From Adiantum capillus-veneris (taxonomy: Eukaryota; Streptophyta; Polypodiopsida; Polypodiales; Pteridaceae), in NCBI GenBank assembly GCA_014529385.2, contig CM043945.1, forward strand, positions 141,460,241-141,524,240: a stretch of 64,000 bases of DNA. The letters are read 5' to 3'. Below are positions 10,776-20,188 of the stretch, piece by piece. The notes under the pieces were generated by a model. It was not told the origin of the DNA, ran no database searches, and saw only the letters and a program-made list of their open reading frames with translations. Each line of letters starts with the position of its first letter. The first letter of the stretch is position 1. The position numbers and the translations under genes are program-made.

Positions 10776-10931
10776 CTAGGTTTGGCGTGTTGGTTGACTC
10801 TCCCACTGCAAATCGATTACCGTTACGCCTGGCACTCGAGCTTCGATGGAGATGCAGAGTTCGTCTAGTTGTGCTTGGAGCTCTTCTTCTTCTGTCGTCC
10901 AATTAGCAAATTCTGCTAGCCATTCATCCAT
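10776..10931 (-). CDS. Leader ORF a of element B (51 aa), related to C's ORF at 34977
   Basis: This ORF begins about 55 bp downstream of the primer-binding site. Its N-terminus, M-D-E-W-L-A-E-F-A-N-W followed by an acidic run, matches the start of the 143-aa ORF of element C (M-D-K-W-L-K-E-F-S-N-W plus acidic run), which occupies the same place after the PBS. That agreement between diverged elements is the reason for calling this frame and not the longer overlapping frame 10633-10902. In A the start codon is ATA. The frame ends early in A and B and may continue by frameshift or splicing. Confidence 0.5.
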   Translation of the reverse strand: MDEWLAEFANWTTEEEELQAQLDELCISIEARVPGVTVIDLQWESQPTRQT

Positions 10932-10984
10932 TCACAATAGTTTAAGGGTTTCAATCTTGTAAACTGAAGGGTTTCATGAAAAGA

Positions 10985-11002
10985 TCCTCAGTGGGGGCAC
11001 CA
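10985..11002 (-). promoter_or_regulatory. Element B primer-binding site
   Basis: On the minus strand, two bases after the 5' LTR, TGGTGCCCCCACTGAGGA begins with TGG, the complement of a tRNA CCA end. It is not the common plant initiator-Met site TGGTATCAGAGC. The same sequence occurs in A (18607-18624), D (30599-30616) and, with one change, C (34904-34921). I cannot assign the tRNA. Confidence 0.8.
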
Positions 11003-11004
11003 AA

Positions 11005-12550
11005 TGACGGGAGCAAAGCGAACCCCGAACCCCGACGGCCTCTAAAACACCGGGGACCGAATGGCGCGCCTCGAGCCTGTCATGGTAAAGCAAACAGGGG
11101 GCACCACCTAGCTTCAGTGGCTAGGACGCAAACAACACACCACCATAACAAAGTTTTCATCCAAGAGAGATGGATGCTTGGGAGTAATGATGAAAAGGAA
11201 AGGGAATGAGATCAAGTGAGAGAGAGAGAGAGAGTGTGAGGGAGGGGGTATAGCGGCTTAGTACTTAGGCATCACAAAAGGATGGCGAATCCGCACACCC
11301 TCACATATACACAAGCTCACTCCAAAACACAAGACTAGGTGGCGATTCCGCACACCTCACATGGTCTAAACATTGCAAGAAAACATACTCACAAAACCTC
11401 AAGATTTATTTAGAGAATTAGGCGATGAAATGGGGAGCATAGGGTAGGGGAATGAGAAGGGAGAGAGTGGTAGAGCACATGGCGGATAGGTGGGAGTTGA
11501 TGGCAAAGACTCGCACGAGGATTATGGCCATCATCCTTCATTTAGTTTCCCTTCATCTTCCATAGCCAAGGGTGTAGAGGTCATGCTCAAGACAAGCATG
11601 GTGATTGCCGTGATGGTGATGGTGTGGGTGCGTGTGTGTGCACTAGGCACACATAGTGCATGGTGTGTTCTTTGGTGGTGTTGTGTTTTTTTGTGTGATG
11701 GTGACCCCTCTTTATATAGGGGAGGAGGGGGGAGAAAATCTAGAATTTAGAAATGAAGAAATCATTATCTACATAGGCCATGTGACTGTGCGCCCCACTT
11801 GTCTGGCTGTGTGTATATGTGCCAGAACAGTAGTCTCATGAGAGAGAGACTAAGAGAGAGAGATGGGTTGATGAAAAAAAGTGAGAGGTGACATGGATAA
11901 TAAAGTAATTACAAGAGGGGAGAGAGGGGAGTGTGTTCAGAGGTGAATCTGTGTGCAGATGTGTGTGAACACAAGAAAAATCAGGTAACCACCGGGCCGG
12001 AATGGGTCTGTGGGCACCTTTTTCAGTGAAACTGAGTGTGTGTGAGTGTGGGGGAGTTTATTTAGCTACAAGACAAGAGACATGGCGCCCTTTAGAGAGA
12101 GAGGGGGGTATTTGGGTCATGGGATATGATAGGAGAGAGAAAGAGGGGGTGGGGTATACTATTTTGGAAGATAGGGTAAGTTGCATGTGAGTTCGTGCAT
12201 TATTGGTGAGTTATAATGCATTATTGGTGAGAGGTGGGGTAGCTTGAGGGGAGAGAGAAAGGAGAAAGGACAAAGGGAAGAGAGAGGGGGTTGACCTTTT
12301 GAGTGGAGGAGAGGAAAAGGGACACCCGGCGGGGCAACAGTGAAGAAAAAGGAGGCAAGGTGGGGATGGGCTACCCCGCAGGCATGAAGTGGCTTATTTT
12401 ACCTTTCTTATATATTTACATAATCATACTTTATTTTTTTCTTAATTTTTTCCAATGCCTTTTATCACTACCTCCATAAGAGGGGGTTTTCATGGGATGG
12501 GGACGAGAGAAGAGGGGTATGGGAGCTTGGGTTGTGAGAAGCCCCCATCA
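11005..12550 (-). repeat. Element B, 5' LTR
   Basis: This full-length LTR of 1546 bp has termini TGA...TCA. On the minus strand a TATATAA promoter-like box lies within 11708-11720 and an AATAAA signal around 11405. This is the transcribed promoter copy for B. GTGGC at 12551-12555 follows directly as the right target duplication, after which the pol of A resumes. Confidence 0.93.
11708..11720 (-). promoter_or_regulatory. LTR TATA box (element B, 5' LTR)
   Basis: The minus strand reads CCCCTATATAAAGAGGGG, a strong TATA box inside a short inverted repeat (CCCCT...AGGGG). Equivalent boxes are at 2624-2634, 4228-4238 and 19329-19341. Confidence 0.7.
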
Positions 12551-12555
12551 GTGGC

Positions 12556-13714
12556 TGATGGTGTGTCCTCATCTGGAATGTCAATTGGTGGAGCCTGGTC
12601 AAATCGAAGAAAATAAGGTTTAAGTTGCCAACCATTTACCCTGGTTTTATGAAGTTTTCCATCAGCCTCCATAAGCTGGTAGCTTCCATTGGCATACTTT
12701 TTCCTGATGATGAAAGGGCCTTCCCATCGGAGTAGGAGTTTCTTATCCTTGTGCGTGTTGAAGCGATTGTCGTAGCGGAGCACCAACTTTCCTTTCTTCA
12801 ATTCTTTTTTCCAGAGATGCTCGTTAAAGCTAAGCCCTCTATGCTCTGCTTGTGCTGCATAATAATTTATTGCTTCTTCTCTGTCTAGCTGCAGTCTTTC
12901 CAAGTTGATGATGTGATCTCTCAAATGCATGTTGGACTGTTGAAGCTGGCTTGCCATTACTCTGAGACTTTGTAGTTGCACTTCAATGGGCAAGATTGCT
13001 TCCTTACCAAATACTAGATGATACGGTGTGAATCCCAAGGATGTAGGAAATGAAGTTCTGTAGGCCCATAAAGCTGGTAGTAGATACTTATCCCAGTCTC
13101 CAGGATGATTGTTTACCTGCTTGGTAATAATTTTAGAAACCATTCCATTTACCTTTTCAACTAGGCCATTACATTGAGGGTAATATGGTGAAGAGTGCCT
13201 CCTTTTAATTCCCAATTTCTGCATTAATTCTCCTACCAAGTCTGCTCTCAAAACCTGGACCTCTATCAAAGATGATCTCTAAAGGTGTGCCAAACCTACA
13301 ACATATGTGCTCGTAGATAAATTTAGCTACCTCTACCGCTGTGATTTTAGTGGTGGCTGTAGCCTCTGCCCATCTAGTCATGTAGTCGACGCCCATGATA
13401 ATGTAGAATTTTCCTGAGTTGGCCCTAGGTAATGGCCCAATGGCATCAATACCCCATGTTTCAAATGGGCCATATGAGAGAATAGGTGTCTGTGGTTCAG
13501 GCATAAGTGACCTAGTGCCGGTCTTTTGACACAACTTACACGTTTTGCACCAGTGGTGTACATCACGGTTGAGGCTAGGCCATATGAAGCCTGCCTGCAA
13601 GATTTTCCTACTTGTTATGTCTAGGGCAAAGTGACCACCACAAACCCCGTGGTGACAGCTAGCAATTACTACCATGATTTCCTGAGAGAGAGGGACCTTC
13701 CTGAGTATTTCGTC
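12556..13714 (-). pseudogene. Element A integrase
   Basis: This is the continuation of A's pol right of B. It contains the zinc finger G-G-H / C-K-T-C, W-G-I-D-A-I-G, F-D-R-G-P-G-F (S-D-R-G in B) and G-L-V-E-K-V-N, then a C-terminus with R-V-N-G-W-Q-L-K-P-Y-F. A one-base insertion near 13250 shifts the frame between the core and the C-terminal half. The end of the protein is separated by element B and lies at 3453-3520. Confidence 0.85.
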
Positions 13715-14340
13715 CTAACCCTTACAGTACAAACCATCATTGATGAGTCGATACCTTGTGGTCTTCCGCGTCAGCCATTGCTTCTGTCCCTTTGTTAAAT
13801 CTGATGGGCATTCTCTTGTTTCCAAAAAATGCATGATGTCAGGCAAGGCATCACTGCCTTGAAATAGAGGGAGCTTAAGCTTTATTGCTCCAACCACCAC
13901 TTCCTGTAGTCTTTCACTTTCTAGGGCATCTGCTTCTTGGTTTTGAGCCCTTGGGATATGGTGTATTTGAACTTCTTCAAACTTACCCAACAAGGTTTTT
14001 ACACCACTTAAGCGAGTCCTTAAACTAGGATTCTTGCATGTCCATGCTCCATTTACTTGCCTTACCAGAAGTAGAGCATCCCCAAATACATTAAGGTGTT
14101 GTACACCTTGTGAGACGCACCATTGTAGACCCTTGGTTAGTGCTGCATACTCAGCTTCATTGTTAGAATGTGAATCTAACAATTGGCCCAACAAAAATAC
14201 CTTTGTCCCTTTGTCATCAAAGACCACTATGCCTGCAGCTGCTTTGTCGCACGCTCGCTTGTAGGCTCCATCAAAGTAGAGAGAGTATGCTCCTTCTACC
14301 ATCGGTGGTACTGGAGGTAATCGGACTTCTCCCTCATTAG
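13715..14340 (-). pseudogene. Element A archaeal-type RNase H
   Basis: The domain has Y-F-D-G-A-Y-K, N-N-E-A-E-Y-A-A-L, F-G-D-A-L-L and N-Q-E-A-D-A-L, the four acidic positions of a D-E-D-D nuclease, over about 130 residues. In A the join to the integrase is cut by TAG at 13715-13717 (AAG in B), and the upstream join is shifted by a one-base deletion near 14342. The frameshift near 6580 that affects B is absent here. Confidence 0.85.
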
Positions 14341-15578
14341 ATGCTTCTCCTTCCCTTCAAAGACTTGGTAGGTCATGAGTCCCCCCAAACTTTCCCTTGT
14401 CGTGCTTTCTACCTGTACCGTGTAGTCAAACTCTTGCATACGAACTAGCCATTTAGTAATTCTAGCAGACACATTCATGTGCTGTACAACATAGGGAAAT
14501 ATTTTATCTGTGGTTAGAATCACAAATTGCTTAGGCAGCAAATATGACCTAAACTTTGTAGTTGCAAATCTAAGAGCTAGGACTAAGTGTTCCACATGGG
14601 TGAAACCTTTCCCTCTTCTGTTGCTGTCATCATTCGACTAGAGAAGTAGATTGGCCTCATGAAAGATGTCGTCGTATCCTTTTGGAGTAGCACAGCCCCC
14701 AATGAGTCATCACCAACACTTGAGGTGACATAGAATTTTTCATCCCACTTAGGTGGTGAGATAGTTGGCAGAGTGGCTAAGACCTCCTTTACCTTGTTGT
14801 AGTGATGTTCGCTTTCCTCGTCCCAAGTGAAAGTTGATCTTTGAGTGAGTTGTTTCAGTGGTAGAACAAGTTGTGATAGTAGATGTATGAATCTACTTAA
14901 GTACCTCACCTTCTATAGAAAAGAGACCACTTGACGTGCGGTCGTTGGTGAAGGTAGGGCTATGAGTGCGGACACCTTACTTGGGTCGGCGTTGATACCT
15001 CTTGCTGAAATTTCATGGCCTAGTAGAATGACTTTACTCTCCCCAATGTGGCATTTATCCACATTTAATTGCCCACCTAGGCTCTACAACCTGGCCAAAC
15101 CTTCAGTTACCTTTTCTAAATGTGAAATACGGGAGCTATATATACAAAAATCATCAATGAACACTCTTATGGATGTTCCAAAGAACGTTTGAAAAACATA
15201 TGTGACATATCTTTGGAATGTGGTAGGTGCATTTGTGAGACCAAATGGCATAACCCTGTATGCAAAACAACCCCATGGCGTGATAAAAGTGGTTTTTAGC
15301 TGATCTTCCAAGGCTATGCGTATTTGAAAGTATCCAGAATAACCATCACAGACGGTATAACATTCAAAACCCGCTACTTCCTTCAGAATTTCATCCAGGA
15401 AAGGGAGAGGAAAGTGGTCTCTCTTTGTAGTTGCATTTAGTGGTTTGTAGTCAACACAGACCCTCCACTTACCATTTTTTTAAGGAGTCACCACTACGGG
15501 TGACACCCATTCTGCGTTTTCTACAGGATAGATGAATCCCGCCTCCAGCAGTTTCCTTACCTCGGCCAAGAATGCATT
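14341..15578 (-). pseudogene. Element A reverse transcriptase and first RNase H
   Basis: It carries the same motifs as B, including V-D-Y-K-P-L-N, P-F-G-L-T-N-A-P-T-T-F-Q and F-I-D-D, and the degenerate first RNase H (Y-V-T-S-S in place of a catalytic Asp). Lesions are TAA at 15480-15482, TAG at 15084-15086 and 14913-15915 is not implied: the second TAG is at 14913-14915. Both TAGs are CAG in B. A five-base insertion near 14620 then shifts the frame. Confidence 0.85.
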
Positions 15579-17768
15579 TTATTGTATGACCCCCAATCGT
15601 CGTAGCTTTTGCACAACTGGTTTTACCCCTTCCTTCAGCTTAATATGATGTTCCACCACTGTAATGCCTGTGATTCTTTCATAGTTGTCAATGAACAGGT
15701 TAGGAAATCCCATCAACATTTGCAAAAAACTATCTTTCTCCTCAAGTGTTAATTCCGTAGACAACATACCCTTCAACCTACTTCCTCCTAGGCCAGGTGA
15801 TTTGCTCTGCTCTTCATTGGGTTGCCCTTTTGGTGATGGATCACCAGTTGTGCTTACCCTTTGTGGATCCTTCATAATGATACCCATCACATCAATGGAT
15901 CTGTCACTTTCGTCGGTGGATGTGGTCTCCTTCTCAGAACTGGAAGATTCGCTAGTGGTTTCATCTGCCGATGTTTCCAGATTCATTTGCTTCTGCTTGC
16001 CAATCCTCATGTCATAGTAGATTGTCTCCCCTTTCTTACCGGTCATGCGTAGAAGGCCAGTACCCCAGTCTTGTTTTTCCTTCATGGCCATCAACCATGG
16101 CCTTCCCAAAATTAGTGGATAGCCCTCCCCCTTAGTAGGCATTACAAAAACATCTACCTCTACCTCAGTGTTGAAAGCTTTGATTTTCACGGCACTTACC
16201 ACACCCACATACTTTACTTTTGCGTTGTTTGCCATCTTTGCCTTGCATGGAGAAGGCCTGTCAACCTCGAGCCCTAATCGAAGCATCATAGCTTCGTTCA
16301 TTACACAGATTTGTGCACCTCCATCAATGTAGGTGTTTCCAACCCTCTTTCCTTTTATGTTTACGTCGACAATTGGAAGGATGTCCTCCATGTTGCATCC
16401 CGAAATTGCTCCGGCTACCTTTGTTTTGGAGCGTCTTGTACTTACCATTTTAGACCATTGTCGCCTTACTTTAGGTGCAAGATGTAGCAGTTGTGGCCAT
16501 GTAATCTTCGGTCCTTGCTCTGCCACATCCAATGTTAGATCATAGGGCCTAGAACTTTCCCCTAGCTGGAAGTCGGTGAGCCCCAATTTCCGTCGTGGCC
16601 TGGATGGCCTCTTGCTAGTTTCTCCTCTCATGCTTCTCTCATCATCTGATTGTGTAGCTTTCTCCCTCCTAGCTGTTTTCACAGTCATGGATTCAAGTGG
16701 TTCTAAAAAGGTTACCTTCTCCTTACCCTTGTCCCTCTCCTTTGCTCTGGGTGGATCCACTACTACGGCTTTTCCTTTCTCTTCTAGCCTTATGATGTTT
16801 ACAAGGCGATCAGGTGGTGGGGCTGGTGGAAGAGGTGGGATGGGTGCTTGTAGTGGTGTCTGGGGTGGACGTAGAATTTGTGTTGGTGGGGGTGGTGCTC
16901 GGGGTGGGGGTGTTCTTTCTCTAGGGGGTGACAATTGGTTCCTCCTACCTCCTCTATTATAGTTTTGTCGTGGTTTGGGACAGTAGTACATACCGTGACC
17001 GTCTTCTCCGCAGTTGTAGCAATGATACTCCCTATTTTTTCGTCCTGCTCTTCCAGGGTCTTGATCTCTTTCTTGACTCCGCCCTTGTTGTATTAAGTGG
17101 ACAGACAAATTCTGCAGTTGGTCATTAATATGGGCCAACATATCTTGTTGGTCATCTCTTACCCCAAGAGCCGGTGGTGGTGGTGGAATGGTGGTTGTGG
17201 TAGTTGCTGGTCGACGCGATGTTCCTGATTCTGTTGACTCGGTTTCTTTGGCTTTCATTCGCAACTTCTTGTCTTTAAGGCGAGCAATCTCAACGGCTAA
17301 CTCGTACGTAGCCGGGAATCTACCTTTCACCTTCTCCTTGAGAAGCGGCCATAAGCCATGCGTGAACCGATCTTTTTTTAGGAAATCGGGTGCAGCTTCC
17401 CCCCTAGCCAGTGACTCAACCCACCGTTCCCACAAATCCACAAATTTGGACTCATAGGTGGCATATTCTAAAAGCCCCTCCTGCTTCAAGTCTCTCAACT
17501 TGTCCCACAACTTTTCTGAAGTGGTACCTCCCCCAAAGCGCCTCTTAAAAACGGTTTTTAAGGGTTCCCAGTCATCCTTGGTTGCATGTGGAAGTGCATT
17601 GTACCATGATCTAGATTCTAGTTTCATAAGATGCTTAAAGATTCTAACCCGGGATTCATCCGTATCTTTGTTGCTCACTACACATGCTACTTCAAAGTCA
17701 TCTAGGAATTCTGTTACCAAATCCTCCCCCTTCTTTCCTTTAAATGTTGGAAATGCTACACTTGCCAT
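15579..17768 (-). CDS. Element A gag and protease, intact 729-codon frame
   Basis: This is the longest undamaged part of either copy. I chose ATG 17766-17768 because it matches the gag start of B; ten more codons are open upstream. Capsid motifs W-Y-N-A-L-P, F-K-R-R-F-G-G and K-F-V-D-L-W-E-R-W are followed by a complete zinc knuckle C-Y-N-C-G-E-D-G-H-G-M-Y-Y-C (C-x2-C-x4-H-x4-C), a proline-rich stretch and lysine/arginine-rich segments. The protease site reads I-D-G-G-A-Q, with G-R-P-W-L downstream. The frame stops at TAA 15579-15581, just before RT, where B has GAA, so pol is lost. Gag packages the RNA and the protease cleaves the polyprotein. Confidence 0.88.
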   Translation of the reverse strand: MASVAFPTFKGKKGEDLVTEFLDDFEVACVVSNKDTDESRVRIFKHLMKLESRSWYNALPHATKDDWEPLKTVFKRRFGGGTTSEKLWDKLRDLKQEGLLEYATYESKFVDLWERWVESLARGEAAPDFLKKDRFTHGLWPLLKEKVKGRFPATYELAVEIARLKDKKLRMKAKETESTESGTSRRPATTTTTIPPPPPALGVRDDQQDMLAHINDQLQNLSVHLIQQGRSQERDQDPGRAGRKNREYHCYNCGEDGHGMYYCPKPRQNYNRGGRRNQLSPPRERTPPPRAPPPPTQILRPPQTPLQAPIPPLPPAPPPDRLVNIIRLEEKGKAVVVDPPRAKERDKGKEKVTFLEPLESMTVKTARREKATQSDDERSMRGETSKRPSRPRRKLGLTDFQLGESSRPYDLTLDVAEQGPKITWPQLLHLAPKVRRQWSKMVSTRRSKTKVAGAISGCNMEDILPIVDVNIKGKRVGNTYIDGGAQICVMNEAMMLRLGLEVDRPSPCKAKMANNAKVKYVGVVSAVKIKAFNTEVEVDVFVMPTKGEGYPLILGRPWLMAMKEKQDWGTGLLRMTGKKGETIYYDMRIGKQKQMNLETSADETTSESSSSEKETTSTDESDRSIDVMGIIMKDPQRVSTTGDPSPKGQPNEEQSKSPGLGGSRLKGMLSTELTLEEKDSFLQMLMGFPNLFIDNYERITGITVVEHHIKLKEGVKPVVQKLRRLGVIQ

Positions 17769-17850
17769 GATTACTGAGAGAGAGCTAGAAAGACACACTA
17801 CTTAACTTGCAAAAGTTTTTTCCTTCTTTACAAGGAGGCATATATACCCT

Positions 17851-18068
17851 CTTATACTAGGACATAGATTAAAACTTCAAACGGTACATTTCCTTGTACC
17901 AAAGGTAGGACAAATGGTTGATCTGATGCCAGAACCTCAAAAAATCACTCCCCACCCAGCATGGTGTCAATGACGTGCTTGTAGTGAGCCTTCCAATCCA
18001 ATATTACCTTGATTGAGCATACACGTGTTGGTATGTGTGATCTGTCTTGAGGTAGGTTGTACTGATTC
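17851..18068 (-). pseudogene. Leader ORF c of element A (interrupted)
   Basis: Counterpart of 10230-10448. It begins M-N-Q-Y-N-L-P-Q-D-R-S as in B and is broken about two thirds along by a TGA codon. Function unknown. Confidence 0.35.
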
Positions 18069-18087
18069 ATGTGAAGCTTAGAGGTGC

Positions 18088-18312
18088 TTAGTCACTGTCC
18101 AAGCTTGTCGGAGAGGTTGGTGTTCTTTCCTGAAACAAACTCAGGAGATCCCTAGTTACTCTAGTGAGAGTGTGAGCCAATGCTTCCGTTATCTGTGCTG
18201 CAGCATCAGGTGCGACTTGAAAACTGACTGTGATAATTACCTCGGTGACTTGAGTTACCCGATTCTCAAAGTAGAATAGTGTTGATTCTCTATTGTGTAG
18301 AGATCCTTCCAT
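18088..18312 (-). CDS. Leader ORF b of element A (74 aa)
   Basis: Same length and nearly the same sequence as 10466-10690 in B; the few changes are substitutions only. It lies between the PBS and gag. No recognised domain. Confidence 0.4.
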   Translation of the reverse strand: MEGSLHNRESTLFYFENRVTQVTEVIITVSFQVAPDAAAQITEALAHTLTRVTRDLLSLFQERTPTSPTSLDSD

Positions 18313-18397
18313 TTTGTTGTTGTGGGTTGGTTGTAGGTTGCGGACATGGTTTCGACCTTCTCCTTCTTCTTGTTGGCACTTGGCCTATGTATATCCA

Positions 18398-18550
18398 CTA
18401 GGTTTGGCGTGTTGGTTGACTCTCCCACTGCAAATCGATTACCGTTACGCCTGGCACTCGAGCTTCGATGGAGATGCAGAGTTCGTCTAGTTGTGCTTGG
18501 AGCTCTTCTTCTTCTGTCGTCCAATTAGCAAATTCTGCTAGCCATTCATC
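18398..18550 (-). pseudogene. Leader ORF a of element A, start codon lost
   Basis: The frame and stop (18398-18400) match 10776-10931 in B, but the start codon is ATA instead of ATG. The peptide after it, D-E-W-L-A-E-F-A-N-W, is unchanged. Confidence 0.4.
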
Positions 18551-18606
18551 TATTCACAATAGTTTAGGGGTTTCAGTCTTGTAAACTGAAGGGTTTCATG
18601 AAAAGA

Positions 18607-18624
18607 TCCTCAGTGGGGGCACCA
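18607..18624 (-). promoter_or_regulatory. Element A primer-binding site
   Basis: Same sequence as in B (TGGTGCCCCCACTGAGGA on the minus strand), two bases (TT) inside the 5' LTR. Confidence 0.8.
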
Positions 18625-18626
18625 AA

Positions 18627-20188
18627 TGACGGGAGCAAAGTGAACCCCGAACCCCCGACGGCCTCTAAAACACCGGGGACCGAATGGAGCGCCTCGTGCC
18701 TGTCATGGTAAAGCAAACAAGGGGCACCACCTAGCTTCACGGGCTAGGACGCAAACAACACACCACCATAACAAAGTTTTCATCCAAGAGAGATGGATGC
18801 TTGGGAGTAATGATGAAGAGGATAGGGAATGAGATCAAGTGAGAGAGAGGGAGAGAGAGTGAGGGAGGGGGTATAGCGGCTTAGTACTTAGGCACCACAA
18901 AAGGATGGCGAATCCGCACACCCTTCACACATACACAAGCTCACTCCAAAACACAAGACTAGGTGGCGATTTCGCACACCTCACATGGGCAAAACATTGC
19001 AAGAAAACATACTCACAAAACCTCAAGCTTTATTTAGAGAATTAGGCGATGAAATGGGGAGCATAGGGTAGGGGAATGAGAAGGGAGAGAGTGGTAGAGC
19101 ACATGGCGGATAGGTGGGAGTTGATGGCGAAGACTCGCACGAGGATTATGGCCATCATCCTTTATTTAGTTGCCCTTCATCTTCCATAGCCAAGGGTGTA
19201 GAGGTCATGCTCAAGACAAGCATGGTGATTGCGGTGATGGTGATGGTGTGGGTGCGTGTGTGTGCACTAGGCACACACAGTGCATGGTGTGTTCTTTGGT
19301 GATGTTGTGTGTTTAGTGTGATGTTGACCCCTCTTTATATAGGGGAGGAGGGGGAAGAAATTCTAGAATTTAGAAATGAAGAAATCATTATCTACAAATG
19401 CCAAGTGACTGTGGGCCCCACTTGTCTGGCTGTGTGTATATGTGCCAGAACAGTAGTCTCATGAGAGAGAGACTAAGAGAGAGAGACTAAGAGAGAGAGA
19501 TGGGTTGATGAAAAAAAGTGAGAGGTGACATGGAGAATAAAGTAATTACAAGAGGGGAGAGAGGGGAGTGAGTTCATAGGTGAATCTGTGTGCAGATGTG
19601 TGTGAACACAAGAAAAATCAGGTAACCACCGGGTGGGGATGGGTCTGTGGGCAACTTTTTCAGTGAAACTGAGTGTGTGTGAGTGTGGGGGAGGTTATTT
19701 AGCTACACGACAAGAGACAAGGAGCCCTTTAGAGAGAGAGGGGGGTATTTGGGTCATGGGATATGATAGGAGAGAGAAAGAGGGGGTGGGGTATACTATT
19801 TTGGAAGATAGGGTAAGTTGCATGTGAGTTAGGGTGCATTATGGGTGAGTTATAATGCATTATTGGTGAGAGGTGGGGTAGCTTGAGGGGAGAGATAAAG
19901 GAGAAAGGACAAAGGGAAGAGAGAGGGGGTTGACCTTTTGAGTGGAGGAGAGGAAAAGGGACACCCGGCGGGGCAACAGTGAAGAAAAAGGAGGCAAGGT
20001 GGGGATGGGCTACCCCGTAGGCATGAGGTGTCCTATTTTACCTTTCTTATATATTTACATAATCATACTTTATTTTTTTCTTACTTTTTCCAATGCCTTT
20101 TTTCACTCCCTCCCTAAGAGGGGGTTTTCATGGGGTGGGGACGAGAGAAGAGGGGTATGGGTGCTTGGCTTGTGAAAAGCCCCCATCA
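18627..20188 (-). repeat. Element A, 5' LTR
   Basis: This LTR is 1562 bp, TGA...TCA, with a minus-strand TATATAA near 19329-19341. It matches 1923-3452 closely, with small indels such as an extra GAGAGAGACTAA unit near 19480. ACAC at 20189-20192 follows, and then the RING gene frame. Confidence 0.92.

Larger units (their letters stand above)
3523..12550 (-). mobile_element. Ty3/gypsy Tat-like LTR retrotransposon B (inserted in A)
   Basis: This is a second copy of the same family and orientation as A: LTR 3523-4862, PPT, integrase to gag on the minus strand, leader ORFs, PBS at 10985-11002, LTR 11005-12550. The length is about 9.0 kb. It sits inside the 3' end of A's pol with a GTGGC duplication. 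From the gag ATG (10143-10145) to about 6702 there is one uninterrupted frame apart from six stop codons, followed by a frameshift near 6580. Gag, protease, RT and RNase H were therefore one polyprotein in the active ancestor. Confidence 0.94.
1923..20188 (-). mobile_element. Ty3/gypsy Tat-like LTR retrotransposon A, carrying nested element B
   Basis: Two LTRs (1923-3452 and 18627-20188) bound a minus-strand element with PPT, pol, gag, small leader ORFs and primer-binding site in the proper order. LTR termini are TGA...TCA. Its body is split at 3520/12551 by a second member of the same family (element B, 3523-12550). Without B the element is about 9.2 kb. ACAC flanks both ends, a 4-bp target duplication, or 5 bp with one changed base. 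Pol is broken by several stops and frameshifts, so A is not autonomous now. Confidence 0.93.

Noticed and set aside
10633-10902. 90-codon frame in the leader of B (also 18255-18524 in A)
   Set aside because: The overlapping frame at 10776-10931 is the one whose peptide is shared with the diverged element C, so this one is more likely a shadow over most of its length.
16576-17805. Plus-strand frames of 66-128 codons opposite gag of A and B
   Set aside because: Shadows of the minus-strand gag-protease frame, which has conserved domain motifs; the plus frames have none.
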